A stretch of DNA of 64,000 nt from NCBI RefSeq assembly GCF_004362525.1, contig NZ_SNXS01000002.1, positions 1 to 64,000 on the forward strand, given 5' to 3'. Below, piece after piece: positions 9,501-17,409 of this stretch. A model generated the notes under the pieces. It had not been told where the DNA came from. It did not search any database and worked only from the letters and a program-made list of their open reading frames with translations. The position numbers and the translations under genes are program-made. The first letter of the stretch is position 1, and each line of letters starts with the position of its first letter. This stretch comes from Roseateles toxinivorans (GTDB lineage: Bacteria; Pseudomonadota; Gammaproteobacteria; Burkholderiales; Burkholderiaceae_C).

Positions 9501-9700
9501 TGCGCCGCACGCAGGCCGAGAGCTTCCACGATCTGCGGGCGAGTTGGCAGTTTGGCAAGGGACGCGAGATCTACCTGGGCGTAGAGAACGTCAGCAACGT
9601 CAAGCCACCGCCCGGCATCTACGGCGCCGGCTTTGGCGGCGCCAACTACGACGCCGTGGGCCGCTTCTTCTACACAGGGATCCGCTATGACTTCCAATAA
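6539..9700 (+). CDS. TonB-dependent outer-membrane receptor with STN signalling domain
   Basis: A 1053-residue receptor with a signal peptide ending near LQAQT. The STN domain follows (residues about 27-95: FDIPSDAAVRSIPLFARQAG), then a TonB-box region (ATVIVTGSRL), a plug with LLKRVEVLTGGASAIYGADA, and a long beta-barrel ending in the aromatic-terminated strand FFYTGIRYDFQ. The start ATG follows a GGAG box. The STN domain plus the upstream sigma/anti-sigma pair marks it as a signal-transducing receptor of FecA type. Its barrel style resembles receptors often annotated for oligomeric or peptide ligands rather than classic siderophore receptors; the ligand is not determined. The next gene starts inside its last codons. 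Confidence 0.93.
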   Translation: MQYRRTVVSAAALVALLVSTGLQAQTRSFDIPSDAAVRSIPLFARQAGVQIVAPADGLGGVSTPAIQGNRDVRTALGDLLIGTGLVIASDTGDVITLQRGSVTAAPPAGPAALATVIVTGSRLAQFDGDSPTPVLAIGAEALAGRGGGISVGDQLSQLPQFRATFTQAASTGIGLGAPGQVGLNLLDLRGLGTTRTLVLQNGRRVVSSSQQLAQPDTNTIPMPLLKRVEVLTGGASAIYGADAIAGVVNFVLMDNFDGMTLRAQYGTSQERDADSRSASIAVGRNLAGGKANIAASLEIAGRSPLGYSDRSFSVGQSPFVPNPKAGQPGEPTQILVNDIRWLSRSTGGTLPYGPPFYRFAANGSLNPADTGSRSLLNLGISEGGDGTAPVAYNTLLPRNERIAANLLGHIDLSAQTRIFGHVAAIEQRSAAFNGPILSTINISKSNPYLSAQALTVLNSYGPTATAPGFVMLRDSEDLGIAGESVRRSTLRGVAGVKGSLSGDWSYELSVSLGRVDITSTSLNNLWLARIGNAADAVVDINGVLGNRGAIVCASRLAAGGAATGNADIDQCVPANFFGNGSVSAAARNYLSLNTAADARISQKLLGGFINGDSAAWFKLPAGPVGVVAGFEHRQDNTRYTPDARDAAGLTGAAGVGAVNGSLKVTELFSEFKVPLLAKLPMVDKLELTASMRTSDYNLSGVGRTNSWGLGGLWQINRQISLRASTQKAVRAPNVAELYEPVAPVQVGVNDPCSAQNIALGSPTRAANCAALGMPAGFRANTLGRPITATSGGNANLTVEDGDSRTLGVLLAPAFAPGFAVSVDYYRINLKNAITKPNSNQIITTCVDSTSINNPFCGSIQRGADFNIRGITQQTMNLTRQFAEGLDVDATYGFALPGAGRADLRAIYSHVLKRDDYLRPTEPSFPSQMVERVGNPRDSLTFTTNLAFGALQLTHKLRWFSGQWRGDPADFVSVGGLPARNPNLLPQDLRRTQAESFHDLRASWQFGKGREIYLGVENVSNVKPPPGIYGAGFGGANYDAVGRFFYTGIRYDFQ

Positions 9701-10205
9701 GACCGCCGCTGCGCTGGCCGCGCTGCTGCTTGGCGCTACGACATGGCTTCCGGCGCATGCCCAGCCACGTCCGGATTGGTCCGGCACCTGGCAAGGCACG
9801 CTGGTGAACCTGCCGCTGCGCCCCGGCGTACCCGTGGTCAGCGTGCGCGCCGAGATAGGCCCCTGGCCGACCGCCGAACAGGCCTGCACGACGTGGCGGC
9901 GCAGCTACAGCACACCGGAGCAGCCGACGCAGGTGAAGGACTACCGGTTGTGCCGAGGTGCAACCGACGACGAATGGATCGTCGACGAAGGCAACGGCGT
10001 GAAGCTTAACGGCCGTATGCGCGGAGACATGTTCGTCTCGCCTTTCAAGTACGACAAGCTCATCTTGGTCGCCACCACCCGCCTCCGCGGCGAGACGCTG
10101 GAAGACGAGATCATCACGATCGACGACAAGCCGGCCGTGGAAGGTCCGTTGACCTTGAATGCGCGCACCATCCAGCGCATCACCTTTCGGCGCGTGTCGC
10201 CCTGA
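9687..10205 (+). CDS. Small exported protein of unknown function
   Basis: A 172-residue protein with a clear signal peptide (AALAALLLGATTW, cut after AHA). The mature part begins PRPDWSGTWQG, a pattern seen at the start of lipocalin-like or DUF1579-like barrels, but I do not recognise the family. It contains two cysteines (TACTTW and RLCRGA), which could form a periplasmic disulphide. The ATG at 9687 overlaps the receptor end by 14 bases, so it is probably translated with the receptor and may act in the periplasm as a ligand-binding accessory. That role is inferred from position only. Confidence 0.75.
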   Translation: MTSNKTAAALAALLLGATTWLPAHAQPRPDWSGTWQGTLVNLPLRPGVPVVSVRAEIGPWPTAEQACTTWRRSYSTPEQPTQVKDYRLCRGATDDEWIVDEGNGVKLNGRMRGDMFVSPFKYDKLILVATTRLRGETLEDEIITIDDKPAVEGPLTLNARTIQRITFRRVSP

Positions 10206-10218
10206 GCGCAGGCACGAC

Positions 10219-11823
10219 ATGCCGGCACCGCACAGCGTGGGCGCGCTCACCGATCGGCTGGTCGCACCCGGGGCCACCGTGAACACGGCAGCGGGCGCGG
10301 TGCGCGGCTACCAGCGTGGCGGCGTGCATTGCTTCAAGGGGCTTGCCTACGCCGGCGCGCCGACCGCAGAGCATCGATTCCGGCGCGCGCCCGACCTTGC
10401 TGCTTGGACCGGGGTGCGCAATGCATACAACTACGGGCCGGTGTGCCCGCGCTGGACAGCGCCGGCCGATCTGTCGAACAACGAGTGGGCCTTCCTGCTG
10501 CAGCGCGGTGCCGAATCAGCAGCCCAGGAGGACTGCCTGCGCATCAACGTCTGGACGAGCAGCACGCGACCCGAGCATCCGCGGCCGGTGATGCTTTGGC
10601 TGCATGGCCAGGGTTTCATGTCCGGCTCGAGTCAGGACTTCCTGGCAACCGATGGCGAGAATCTGGCCCGCACCCAGGAGGTGGTGGTGATGAGCCTGAA
10701 CCATCGGGTCGGACCACTGGGCCTGCTGCATCTGGGCGAACTGTCTGGCGCCGAATATGCCGATTCCGGCAACGCGGGCATGATCGACATAATTGATGCG
10801 CTGCGCTGGGTGCGGACCAATGCCGAGGCCTTCGGCGGCGATCCCGACAACGTCACCCTGTTCGGCCAGTCGGGCGGCGGCTTCAAGATCAGCGTGCTGC
10901 TGGCCATGCCAGAGGCCAGGGGCCTGTTCCACAAGGCCATCATCCAGAGCGGCGCCCGGCTGCGCGTGCACACCAGCGCCTCGGCCACCGTACTGACGGA
11001 ACGCACCTTACAGCGCCTGGCCATCAACAGCCGCACCGGTCTATCCGCCCTGCAATGCGTGCCGCTGAACCGACTGCTGCAGGCAGCCCAGGACGCCAGC
11101 ATGGAGATGGCACCCGCCACCCCCGACGACACCGGCTATCGCAACGCTCCGGGGTTCTACTGGATGCCCGTGGCCGGCGTACCTTCCCTGCCGACACAGC
11201 CCGTCGATCCGGATGCGCCGGAGCAGTCGCGCCATGTGCCGCTGCTGGTGGGCACCACGCTCAACGAATTTGCGCCGTGCATGACTTTCCCTGGCGCAGA
11301 AACCCTGACCTGGGCCGAACTGCCGGCAAAGCTCGCACCCCAGTTGGGCGATCGAGTGACAGCGGCCATTGCTGCCGTACGCGCCATCGAGCCCAGCGCA
11401 TGCCCGGTGGATGTGTGGTCGGTACTCGGCGGCCGGCGCTTCCGGCAAGCGGCTGTCGCGCTGTGCGACGCACGGGTGCGCCAGCAACAAGCCGCGCCCG
11501 TCTTCAACTACTTGTTCCGCTGGCGCACCGCCATGTTCGAAGGCCGCCCTGGAGCCTTCCATTGCGCCTGCCTGCCCTTCGTCTTCAACAACACCGATCT
11601 GTGCGACCACGCCACCGGCGGCGACAGCCGGGCGCAGCGACTCGCCACGCGCATGAGCCGTGCCTGGGCGCAGTTTGCGCGTACGGGACACCCGGGGCAT
11701 GACGATTTGCCCGCGTGGCCGGCCTTCACGCCCTGCGAACGCGCCGTCATGGTCTTCGACGATCACTGCCAGGTGGCGCGCAACCTCGACACCGAACTGC
11801 TGGCGCTGCTGCCCGGGAACTGA
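10219..11823 (+). CDS. Type-B carboxylesterase/lipase family hydrolase
   Basis: About 534 residues. The carboxylesterase-B signatures are EDCLRINVW (oxyanion region), the nucleophile elbow FGQSGGG (Ser near residue 217), the acidic residue in GTTLNEF (Glu near 349) and the histidine in GAFHCACLPFVFNN (near 447). The start ATG 10219 is preceded by a GCAGG box. No signal peptide is seen, so it may be cytosolic. It lies between the receptor pair and the peptide importer. Ester cleavage would fit a depsipeptide or acylated peptide as substrate; this is an inference from neighbours. Confidence 0.88.
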   Translation: MPAPHSVGALTDRLVAPGATVNTAAGAVRGYQRGGVHCFKGLAYAGAPTAEHRFRRAPDLAAWTGVRNAYNYGPVCPRWTAPADLSNNEWAFLLQRGAESAAQEDCLRINVWTSSTRPEHPRPVMLWLHGQGFMSGSSQDFLATDGENLARTQEVVVMSLNHRVGPLGLLHLGELSGAEYADSGNAGMIDIIDALRWVRTNAEAFGGDPDNVTLFGQSGGGFKISVLLAMPEARGLFHKAIIQSGARLRVHTSASATVLTERTLQRLAINSRTGLSALQCVPLNRLLQAAQDASMEMAPATPDDTGYRNAPGFYWMPVAGVPSLPTQPVDPDAPEQSRHVPLLVGTTLNEFAPCMTFPGAETLTWAELPAKLAPQLGDRVTAAIAAVRAIEPSACPVDVWSVLGGRRFRQAAVALCDARVRQQQAAPVFNYLFRWRTAMFEGRPGAFHCACLPFVFNNTDLCDHATGGDSRAQRLATRMSRAWAQFARTGHPGHDDLPAWPAFTPCERAVMVFDDHCQVARNLDTELLALLPGN

Positions 11824-11826
11824 CCG

Positions 11827-13671
11827 ATGCTGAATGACTTCCTTCGACGCCTGACGGCTGGCGTTCTGCTGGTGCTGTGCCAGGGCCAATGCGCTGCCGG
11901 AGAAGCCGGCCAATGGGGCCACGCCTGGGCCGGCTATGGCGAGCCCAAGTACCCAGCAGGCTATTCACACCTGGACTGGGTCAACCCCAATGCCCCCAAG
12001 GGCGGAACGTTGGTCCTGCGCAACCCCGACCGGCGAAGCAGCTTCGACAAGTTCAACCCATTCACGCCGCGCGGTGCCGCGCCCACCGGTGTGATGCTGT
12101 TCATGTTCGAGACGCTGGCTGTGATGTCGGGCGACGAGCCTCAAACCATGTACGGACTGCTGGCCGAGGCGATCCGCGTCGCACCCGACAAGTCCGCCGT
12201 CAGCTTCCGGCTGCACCCAAGGGCGAGCTTCAGCAATGGGGAGCCCGTGACCGCCGCCGATGTCAAGTACAGCTATGACATGCAGGCCGGCCCTGCGAGC
12301 AGCCCGGCCTCGCGCATGGCATGGCGCGGAGTCGAACGCGTGGTGGTGCTGGACGATCGGACCGTGCGTTTCGACCTGCGTCAGCACACCACGGACATGG
12401 TGCTGGCCACCGGCAACGTGCGTGTGTTCTCACGAAAGTGGGGCGGCGGCAAGCCCTTCGACGAGGTGGTCAGCGAACCGCCAATCACAAGCGGGCCATA
12501 TGTGATCGGCGCGGTCGACATGGGCCGAAGCCTAGAGCTCAAGCGCAACCCGTCGTACTGGGCCAAGGACCTCGGTGCTCGACGCGGGATGTTCAACTTC
12601 GACCGCGTCATTTACCGCTACTACAAGGACACTGCTGTGGCCCGCGAAGCCTTCAAGGCCGGCGAGGTCGATATCTTCCTGGAAGGCGATCCCGGCGCTT
12701 GGACTCGCCTGCACACCGGCCGCAAGTGGCAAGACGGGCGCATCCGCAAGGAGACCTTTGCCACCGAGATCGGCGTTCATATGGTGTCCTACGCCTTCAA
12801 TATGCGTCGGCCGGTGTTCCAGGACCGACGCGTCCGCCAAGCGCTGGATCTGAGCTTTGACTTCGACACACTCAACCGCCAGGCCATCTTCCGCCGCGCC
12901 GAAAGCCTGTTCAGCAATTCGGAGTTCGCCGCCGCCGGCTCGCCAACGCCCGGCGAGCTGGCGCTGCTTAAACCACATCGAGCCGAGCTGCCCGAGGCAG
13001 TGTTCGGCCTGCCCTACGTCGCACCGCGCACCCAAGGCGACCCGCGCCAGCTGCGCCGTCACCTGCTGCAGGCGCGCGCGCTACTGGAACAGGCCGGCTG
13101 GACCTTGGACAGCGGCGGCGTGATGCGCAACGCTCGAGGCCAGCCGATGGTGCTGGAGTTCTTGACGACCGGGCCTACCGGTCAACTCACCGAATGGCAG
13201 GCCAATCTGGAGCGGCTGGGCATCCGTCTGATCGAACGTGTCGTCGACAGCGCGCTGATGGGGCGACGCATGGAGCGCCAGGACTTCGACCTCTACCTGT
13301 CCACCGAAGGCACTTTCACCTTACCCAGCGCCACGCAGCTCGCCGGGTCTTACGGCAGCAGCCCCGATGGAAAGACCGGCAGCCGCTACCGCGGCATTCA
13401 GCACCCCGTGGTGGATGCCTTGCTCAAGACCATGAGCGAGGCCTCGACTCAGGAGGAGCTGCGCAACGCCACCCGCGCACTGGACCGCGTGGTGATGTGG
13501 AATCACTGGGGCGTGCCCTATCGCTTTTCAGCCGATGCGCGGGTGTCGTACTGGAATCGTTTCGGGCAGCCCACCCGCCGGCCGCGCTTGTACGTCATTG
13601 ACAGCGTGTCCACCAACCTGCCCGCCTGGCCACTTTTGGCCTGGTGGGCACTACCCGGCGCGCCGCGCTGA
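11827..13671 (+). CDS. yejA: Periplasmic peptide-binding protein, YejA-like
   Basis: A 614-residue extracellular solute-binding protein of family 5, with a signal peptide ending around CAAGEAG. The YejA-type opening is visible (HAWAGYGEPKYPAGYSHLDWVNPNAPKGG), as are the family segments TLAVMSGDEPQTMYGLLAE and FSNGEPVTAADVKYSYD. It binds oligopeptides in the periplasm and hands them to the permease pair encoded next. It follows the esterase by 3 bases. YejABEF in enteric bacteria imports peptides including microcin C, which supports a role in taking up whole modified peptides here. Confidence 0.92.
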   Translation: MLNDFLRRLTAGVLLVLCQGQCAAGEAGQWGHAWAGYGEPKYPAGYSHLDWVNPNAPKGGTLVLRNPDRRSSFDKFNPFTPRGAAPTGVMLFMFETLAVMSGDEPQTMYGLLAEAIRVAPDKSAVSFRLHPRASFSNGEPVTAADVKYSYDMQAGPASSPASRMAWRGVERVVVLDDRTVRFDLRQHTTDMVLATGNVRVFSRKWGGGKPFDEVVSEPPITSGPYVIGAVDMGRSLELKRNPSYWAKDLGARRGMFNFDRVIYRYYKDTAVAREAFKAGEVDIFLEGDPGAWTRLHTGRKWQDGRIRKETFATEIGVHMVSYAFNMRRPVFQDRRVRQALDLSFDFDTLNRQAIFRRAESLFSNSEFAAAGSPTPGELALLKPHRAELPEAVFGLPYVAPRTQGDPRQLRRHLLQARALLEQAGWTLDSGGVMRNARGQPMVLEFLTTGPTGQLTEWQANLERLGIRLIERVVDSALMGRRMERQDFDLYLSTEGTFTLPSATQLAGSYGSSPDGKTGSRYRGIQHPVVDALLKTMSEASTQEELRNATRALDRVVMWNHWGVPYRFSADARVSYWNRFGQPTRRPRLYVIDSVSTNLPAWPLLAWWALPGAPR

Positions 13672-13677
13672 CCCGCC

Positions 13678-14715
13678 ATGCTGAGCTACCTGATCAAACG
13701 CGTACTACTGATGCTACCGACCCTGCTGGGCGCGCTGACGTTGACCTTCGTCGTCGTCCAGTTCGTGCCGGGCGGCCCTGTGGAGCAAATCATGGCTGAG
13801 GCCGGCGAGAGCGCCAGCGGCGCCACCGAGGGCTTCTACAGCGCCGGCCGCGACAGCGACCCCCGACAGGTGGAAGAGCTGAAGAAGCTGTATGGCTTCG
13901 ACAAACCCCCGCTGCAGCGCTACCTTGACATGCTGTGGGAGTTCGTGCGCCTGGACCTCGGACGCAGCTTCCAGCAGAACAAGAGCGTTTGGGCATTAAT
14001 TGTCGAGAAGCTGCCGGTGTCGATCAGCCTGGGCGTGTGGTCGATGCTGCTGTCGTATGCCATTTCTGTGCCGCTGGGCATTGCCAAGGCGGTGCGCCAG
14101 GGGCAGCGCTTCGACGTCATTACCTCGCTGCTGGTACTGCTGGGCTACGCCATCCCGGGCTTTGTACTGGGCGTGCTACTGATCGTGCTGTTTGCGGGCG
14201 GCAGCTTCTTCGAGCTGTTCCCGTTACGTGGTCTGACCTCCGACGGCTGGGCCGATATGACCTGGCCGCAGCGCATCGCCGACTACGGCTGGCATCTGAC
14301 CCTGCCGCTGATCTGCATGACGCTGGGTGCCTTCGCCGTGACAACAATGCTGACCAAGAATGCATTTCTCGAGGAAATCCGCAAGCAATATGTGCTGGTG
14401 GCCAGGGCCAAGGGGCTGTCGGAGCGGACGGTGCTGTGGAAGCACGTGTTCCGCAACGCGCTCATCCCGCTGGTCACCGGCTTTCCGGCGGCATTCATCG
14501 GCGCCTTCTTCGCCGGGTCGGTGCTGATCGAGACGCTGTTCTCGCTTGACGGTCTGGGCCTGCTGGCCTACGAGTCAGTGGTGCGGCGCGACTACCCAGT
14601 GGTGCTCGGCTCGCTCTACCTGTTCACACTCTTGGGGCTCGTCGTCAAGCTGCTGTCTGACGTGCTGTACGTGTTGGTCGACCCGCGCGTGCAATTCGGC
14701 GCTATGCAGCGCTGA
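13678..14715 (+). CDS. yejB: Peptide ABC transporter permease, YejB-like
   Basis: A 345-residue inner-membrane permease. It starts with the family segment LSYLIKRVLLMLPTLLGALT, has about six membrane spans, and carries the EAA-type cytoplasmic loop (ARAKGLSERTVLWKHVFRNALIP). The insert ASGATEGFYSAGRDSDPRQV is characteristic of the YejB/OppB group. It starts 6 bases after yejA and is followed by its partner permease 10 bases on. Confidence 0.94.
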   Translation: MLSYLIKRVLLMLPTLLGALTLTFVVVQFVPGGPVEQIMAEAGESASGATEGFYSAGRDSDPRQVEELKKLYGFDKPPLQRYLDMLWEFVRLDLGRSFQQNKSVWALIVEKLPVSISLGVWSMLLSYAISVPLGIAKAVRQGQRFDVITSLLVLLGYAIPGFVLGVLLIVLFAGGSFFELFPLRGLTSDGWADMTWPQRIADYGWHLTLPLICMTLGAFAVTTMLTKNAFLEEIRKQYVLVARAKGLSERTVLWKHVFRNALIPLVTGFPAAFIGAFFAGSVLIETLFSLDGLGLLAYESVVRRDYPVVLGSLYLFTLLGLVVKLLSDVLYVLVDPRVQFGAMQR

Positions 14716-14725
14716 TGGCTGCGAC

Positions 14726-15799
14726 ATGAACAGTTCCAACATCGCCCAAACCAGTCGGTCCGCAACGCCCGCGGCCGAAGTCGCGCGCTCGCCAGAGCAG
14801 CGCGCCTGGGCCCGTTTTAAGTCCAACCGCCTGGGCTACGGCTCGCTGTGGCTGTTTGCCTTCTTGCTCGTTCTGTGCTCGCTGGCCGAACTGGTGAGCA
14901 ACGACCGGCCGCTGCTGGCGCACTACAACGGTACGCTCTTCACGCCGATACTGCACAACCCAAGCGAGGTGGCGCTGGGAGGCGATTTCCACACCCCCGC
15001 CCGCTGGACCGACCCGCTGATCGCCGAACAGTTTGCAAAGCCTGGCAACTGGGCCGTGTTCACCTTCAACCGCCACTCGGCGCAATCCACCAACCCCTTC
15101 CTCGACGCGCCGGTGCCGGGCCCACCGGACAGCGAACACTGGCTGGGCACCGACAGTCTGGGGCGCGACATGTTGGCGCGGCTGCTCTATGGTTTTCGCG
15201 TGAGCATCTGTTTTGCGATCGTGTTGACCCTGATCGGCACCATGCTGGGCATCGCGGCCGGCGCCATACAGGGCTACTTCGGCGGGCGGCTGGATCTGTC
15301 GATGCAGCGGCTGATCGAAGTCTGGGGCGCCGTGCCCGAGCTGTACCTGCTGATCATCTTCGCTTCGATCTTCGAGCCCTCGCTGCTGCTGCTGCTGGTG
15401 CTGCTCTCGCTGTGGGGCTGGATCGGGCTGTCTGACTATGTGCGCGCAGAGTTCCTGCGCAACCGCAACCTCGAGTACGTGAAGGCGGCACGCGCGCTGG
15501 GCCTGTCGCACGCCACCATCATCGCCCGCCATGTGCTGCCCAACTCGCTGGCACCCGTCATCACCTTCCTGCCCTTTCGCATGAGCGGCGCCATCCTCGC
15601 GCTGACCTCGCTGGATTTCCTGGGCCTCGGCGTCCCGGCTTCGACGCCGTCGCTGGGCGAGCTGCTGCGCCAGGGCAAGGACAACCTCGACGCGTGGTGG
15701 ATCATCGGGCCGACCTTTCTCCTGCTGGTGGCAACCATGCTCATGCTGACATTCATCGGCGACGCCTTACGCGACGCTTTCGATACGCGCAAGTCATGA
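14726..15799 (+). CDS. yejE: Peptide ABC transporter permease, YejE-like
   Basis: A 357-residue permease. The ATG 14726 gives the expected start: a polar head, then ARFKSNRLGYGSLWLFAFLL as first membrane span, a long periplasmic segment and GTDSLGRDMLARLLYGFRVS before the BPD transport domain. The EAA loop is ARALGLSHATIIARHVLPNS. It overlaps the ATPase gene by 4 bases (ATGA), so the two are translationally coupled. Confidence 0.93.
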   Translation: MNSSNIAQTSRSATPAAEVARSPEQRAWARFKSNRLGYGSLWLFAFLLVLCSLAELVSNDRPLLAHYNGTLFTPILHNPSEVALGGDFHTPARWTDPLIAEQFAKPGNWAVFTFNRHSAQSTNPFLDAPVPGPPDSEHWLGTDSLGRDMLARLLYGFRVSICFAIVLTLIGTMLGIAAGAIQGYFGGRLDLSMQRLIEVWGAVPELYLLIIFASIFEPSLLLLLVLLSLWGWIGLSDYVRAEFLRNRNLEYVKAARALGLSHATIIARHVLPNSLAPVITFLPFRMSGAILALTSLDFLGLGVPASTPSLGELLRQGKDNLDAWWIIGPTFLLLVATMLMLTFIGDALRDAFDTRKS

Positions 15800-17409
15800 C
15801 ACCCCACCCCGCACCATTGCTGCAAGTCGAAGCGCTGGACGTGCGCTTTGGCGCCACCCACGCCGTACGAAAGGCGAGCTTTCAGATCGCGGCCGGTGAG
15901 AAATTCGCGCTGGTCGGCGAGTCCGGGTCCGGCAAGTCTGTCACCGCCCTGGCGCTTTTGCGTCTGATGCATGGCGCTCAGATCGGGGGCCGCATCCTCT
16001 TCGACGGGCAGGACCTGACGGTCTTGCCCGAGGACCAGATGCGGGCCCTGCGCGGTGCGCGCATTGCGATGATCTTTCAGGAGCCGATGACGGCGCTCAA
16101 CCCCGTTTTTCCGGTGGGCAGCCAGATCGCTGAGGTGCTGCAACTGCATGCCGGGATGGATCCCAAGGCAGCACGTCAGCGCGCCATCGATCTGCTCACA
16201 CGCACCGGCATTGCCGACGCCGAGCGTCGAGTGGACGACTTCCCGCACCAACTCTCCGGCGGCCAGCGGCAGCGCGTCGTGATTGCCATGGCCCTGGCCT
16301 GCAAGCCCAGCTTGCTGGTGTGCGACGAGCCGACCACGGCGCTGGATGTCACCGTGCAGGCGCAGATCCTCGCACTGCTCGACGAGCTGCAGGCGGAAAT
16401 GGGCATGGCCTTGCTGTTCATCACCCACGACCTTGGGTTGGTGCGTCGCTTCACGCACCGTGTGGGCGTGATGGAACGAGGGCTTCTGGTGGAGACGGGC
16501 AACACCGAAGCTGTCTTCGCCGACCCGCAGCATCCGTACACCCAGAAGCTGCTGGCGAGCCGCCCACAACGCGCCGTTCAGCCGCTGCTGGTGCAGACGC
16601 CGGAGTTGTTGCAAGGGCGCGGAATGCGGGTGGAGTACCACCGCAGCGCCACCTGGTGGCGCAGGGAAGTGAACGCTGCCGTGGACGGCGTGAATCTCGC
16701 CGTACGGCGTGGCGAGACACTGGGCATCGTGGGTGAGTCAGGTTCCGGAAAAACCACGCTGAGCATGGCGCTGCTGGCGCTGCAACCTATGGCGCAAGGT
16801 GACGTTCATCTGGGCAAGCAGCGCATGGACACCGCCCGCGGTGCGGCGCTGCGCCAGCTGCGCCGCCGCGTGCAGGTCGTGTTCCAGGATCCATTCGCTT
16901 CGCTCAGTCCGCGCCTCACGGTCGGGCAGATCGTTGGCGAGGGACTGTCCCTGCACCGGCTCGAGTTGACGCCCGCCGAGCGCGAGCTGGCGGTGCTGAA
17001 GGTGCTAGATGAGGTGGGCCTGTCGTCGCGCCAGGGCGTCGATGGCGTGTTGCATCGATACCCGCATGAGTTCTCTGGCGGCCAGCGCCAGCGCATTGCG
17101 ATCGCGCGTGCGCTTGTCATCGCGCCAGACTTGCTGATCCTCGACGAGCCGACCTCGGCGCTCGACATCTCTGTGCAGAAGCAGGTGCTGGAGCTGCTAG
17201 CCGAGTTGCAGCGCCGGCATGGCCTCAGCTATATCTTCATCAGCCACGACCTGAGCGTGATTCGCGCCATGGCGCATCGCGTCATGGTGATGCGGCACGG
17301 CCGCGTGGTGGAGGAGGGCGAAACCGAGGCGCTGTTCGCGGCGCCGCGTGAGGCTTACACACGCGAGCTGCTGGCTGCAACCCAATACGACTGGGAACGC
17401 TGCGCATGA
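15796..17409 (+). CDS. yejF: Peptide ABC transporter ATPase with two nucleotide-binding domains, YejF-like
   Basis: A 537-residue protein with two ABC modules. The first has Walker A GESGSGKS (about residues 38-45), signature LSGGQRQR and Walker [13 protein letters not shown]. The second has GESGSGKT (about 313-320), FSGGQRQR and [12 protein letters not shown]. This fused two-domain arrangement is the YejF/GsiA type and powers the YejB/YejE channel. ATG 15796 was chosen for the ATGA overlap with yejE. It overlaps the next peptidase gene by 4 bases, tying import directly to peptide hydrolysis. Confidence 0.95.
   Translation: MTPHPAPLLQVEALDVRFGATHAVRKASFQIAAGEKFALVGESGSGKSVTALALLRLMHGAQIGGRILFDGQDLTVLPEDQMRALRGARIAMIFQEPMTALNPVFPVGSQIAEVLQLHAGMDPKAARQRAIDLLTRTGIADAERRVDDFPHQLSGGQRQRVVIAMALACKPSLLVCDEPTTALDVTVQAQILALLDELQAEMGMALLFITHDLGLVRRFTHRVGVMERGLLVETGNTEAVFADPQHPYTQKLLASRPQRAVQPLLVQTPELLQGRGMRVEYHRSATWWRREVNAAVDGVNLAVRRGETLGIVGESGSGKTTLSMALLALQPMAQGDVHLGKQRMDTARGAALRQLRRRVQVVFQDPFASLSPRLTVGQIVGEGLSLHRLELTPAERELAVLKVLDEVGLSSRQGVDGVLHRYPHEFSGGQRQRIAIARALVIAPDLLILDEPTSALDISVQKQVLELLAELQRRHGLSYIFISHDLSVIRAMAHRVMVMRHGRVVEEGETEALFAAPREAYTRELLAATQYDWERCA

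Noticed and set aside
9633-9686. N-terminal extension of the small exported protein before ATG 9687
   Set aside because: It would destroy the signal peptide, and it lies wholly within the receptor gene.
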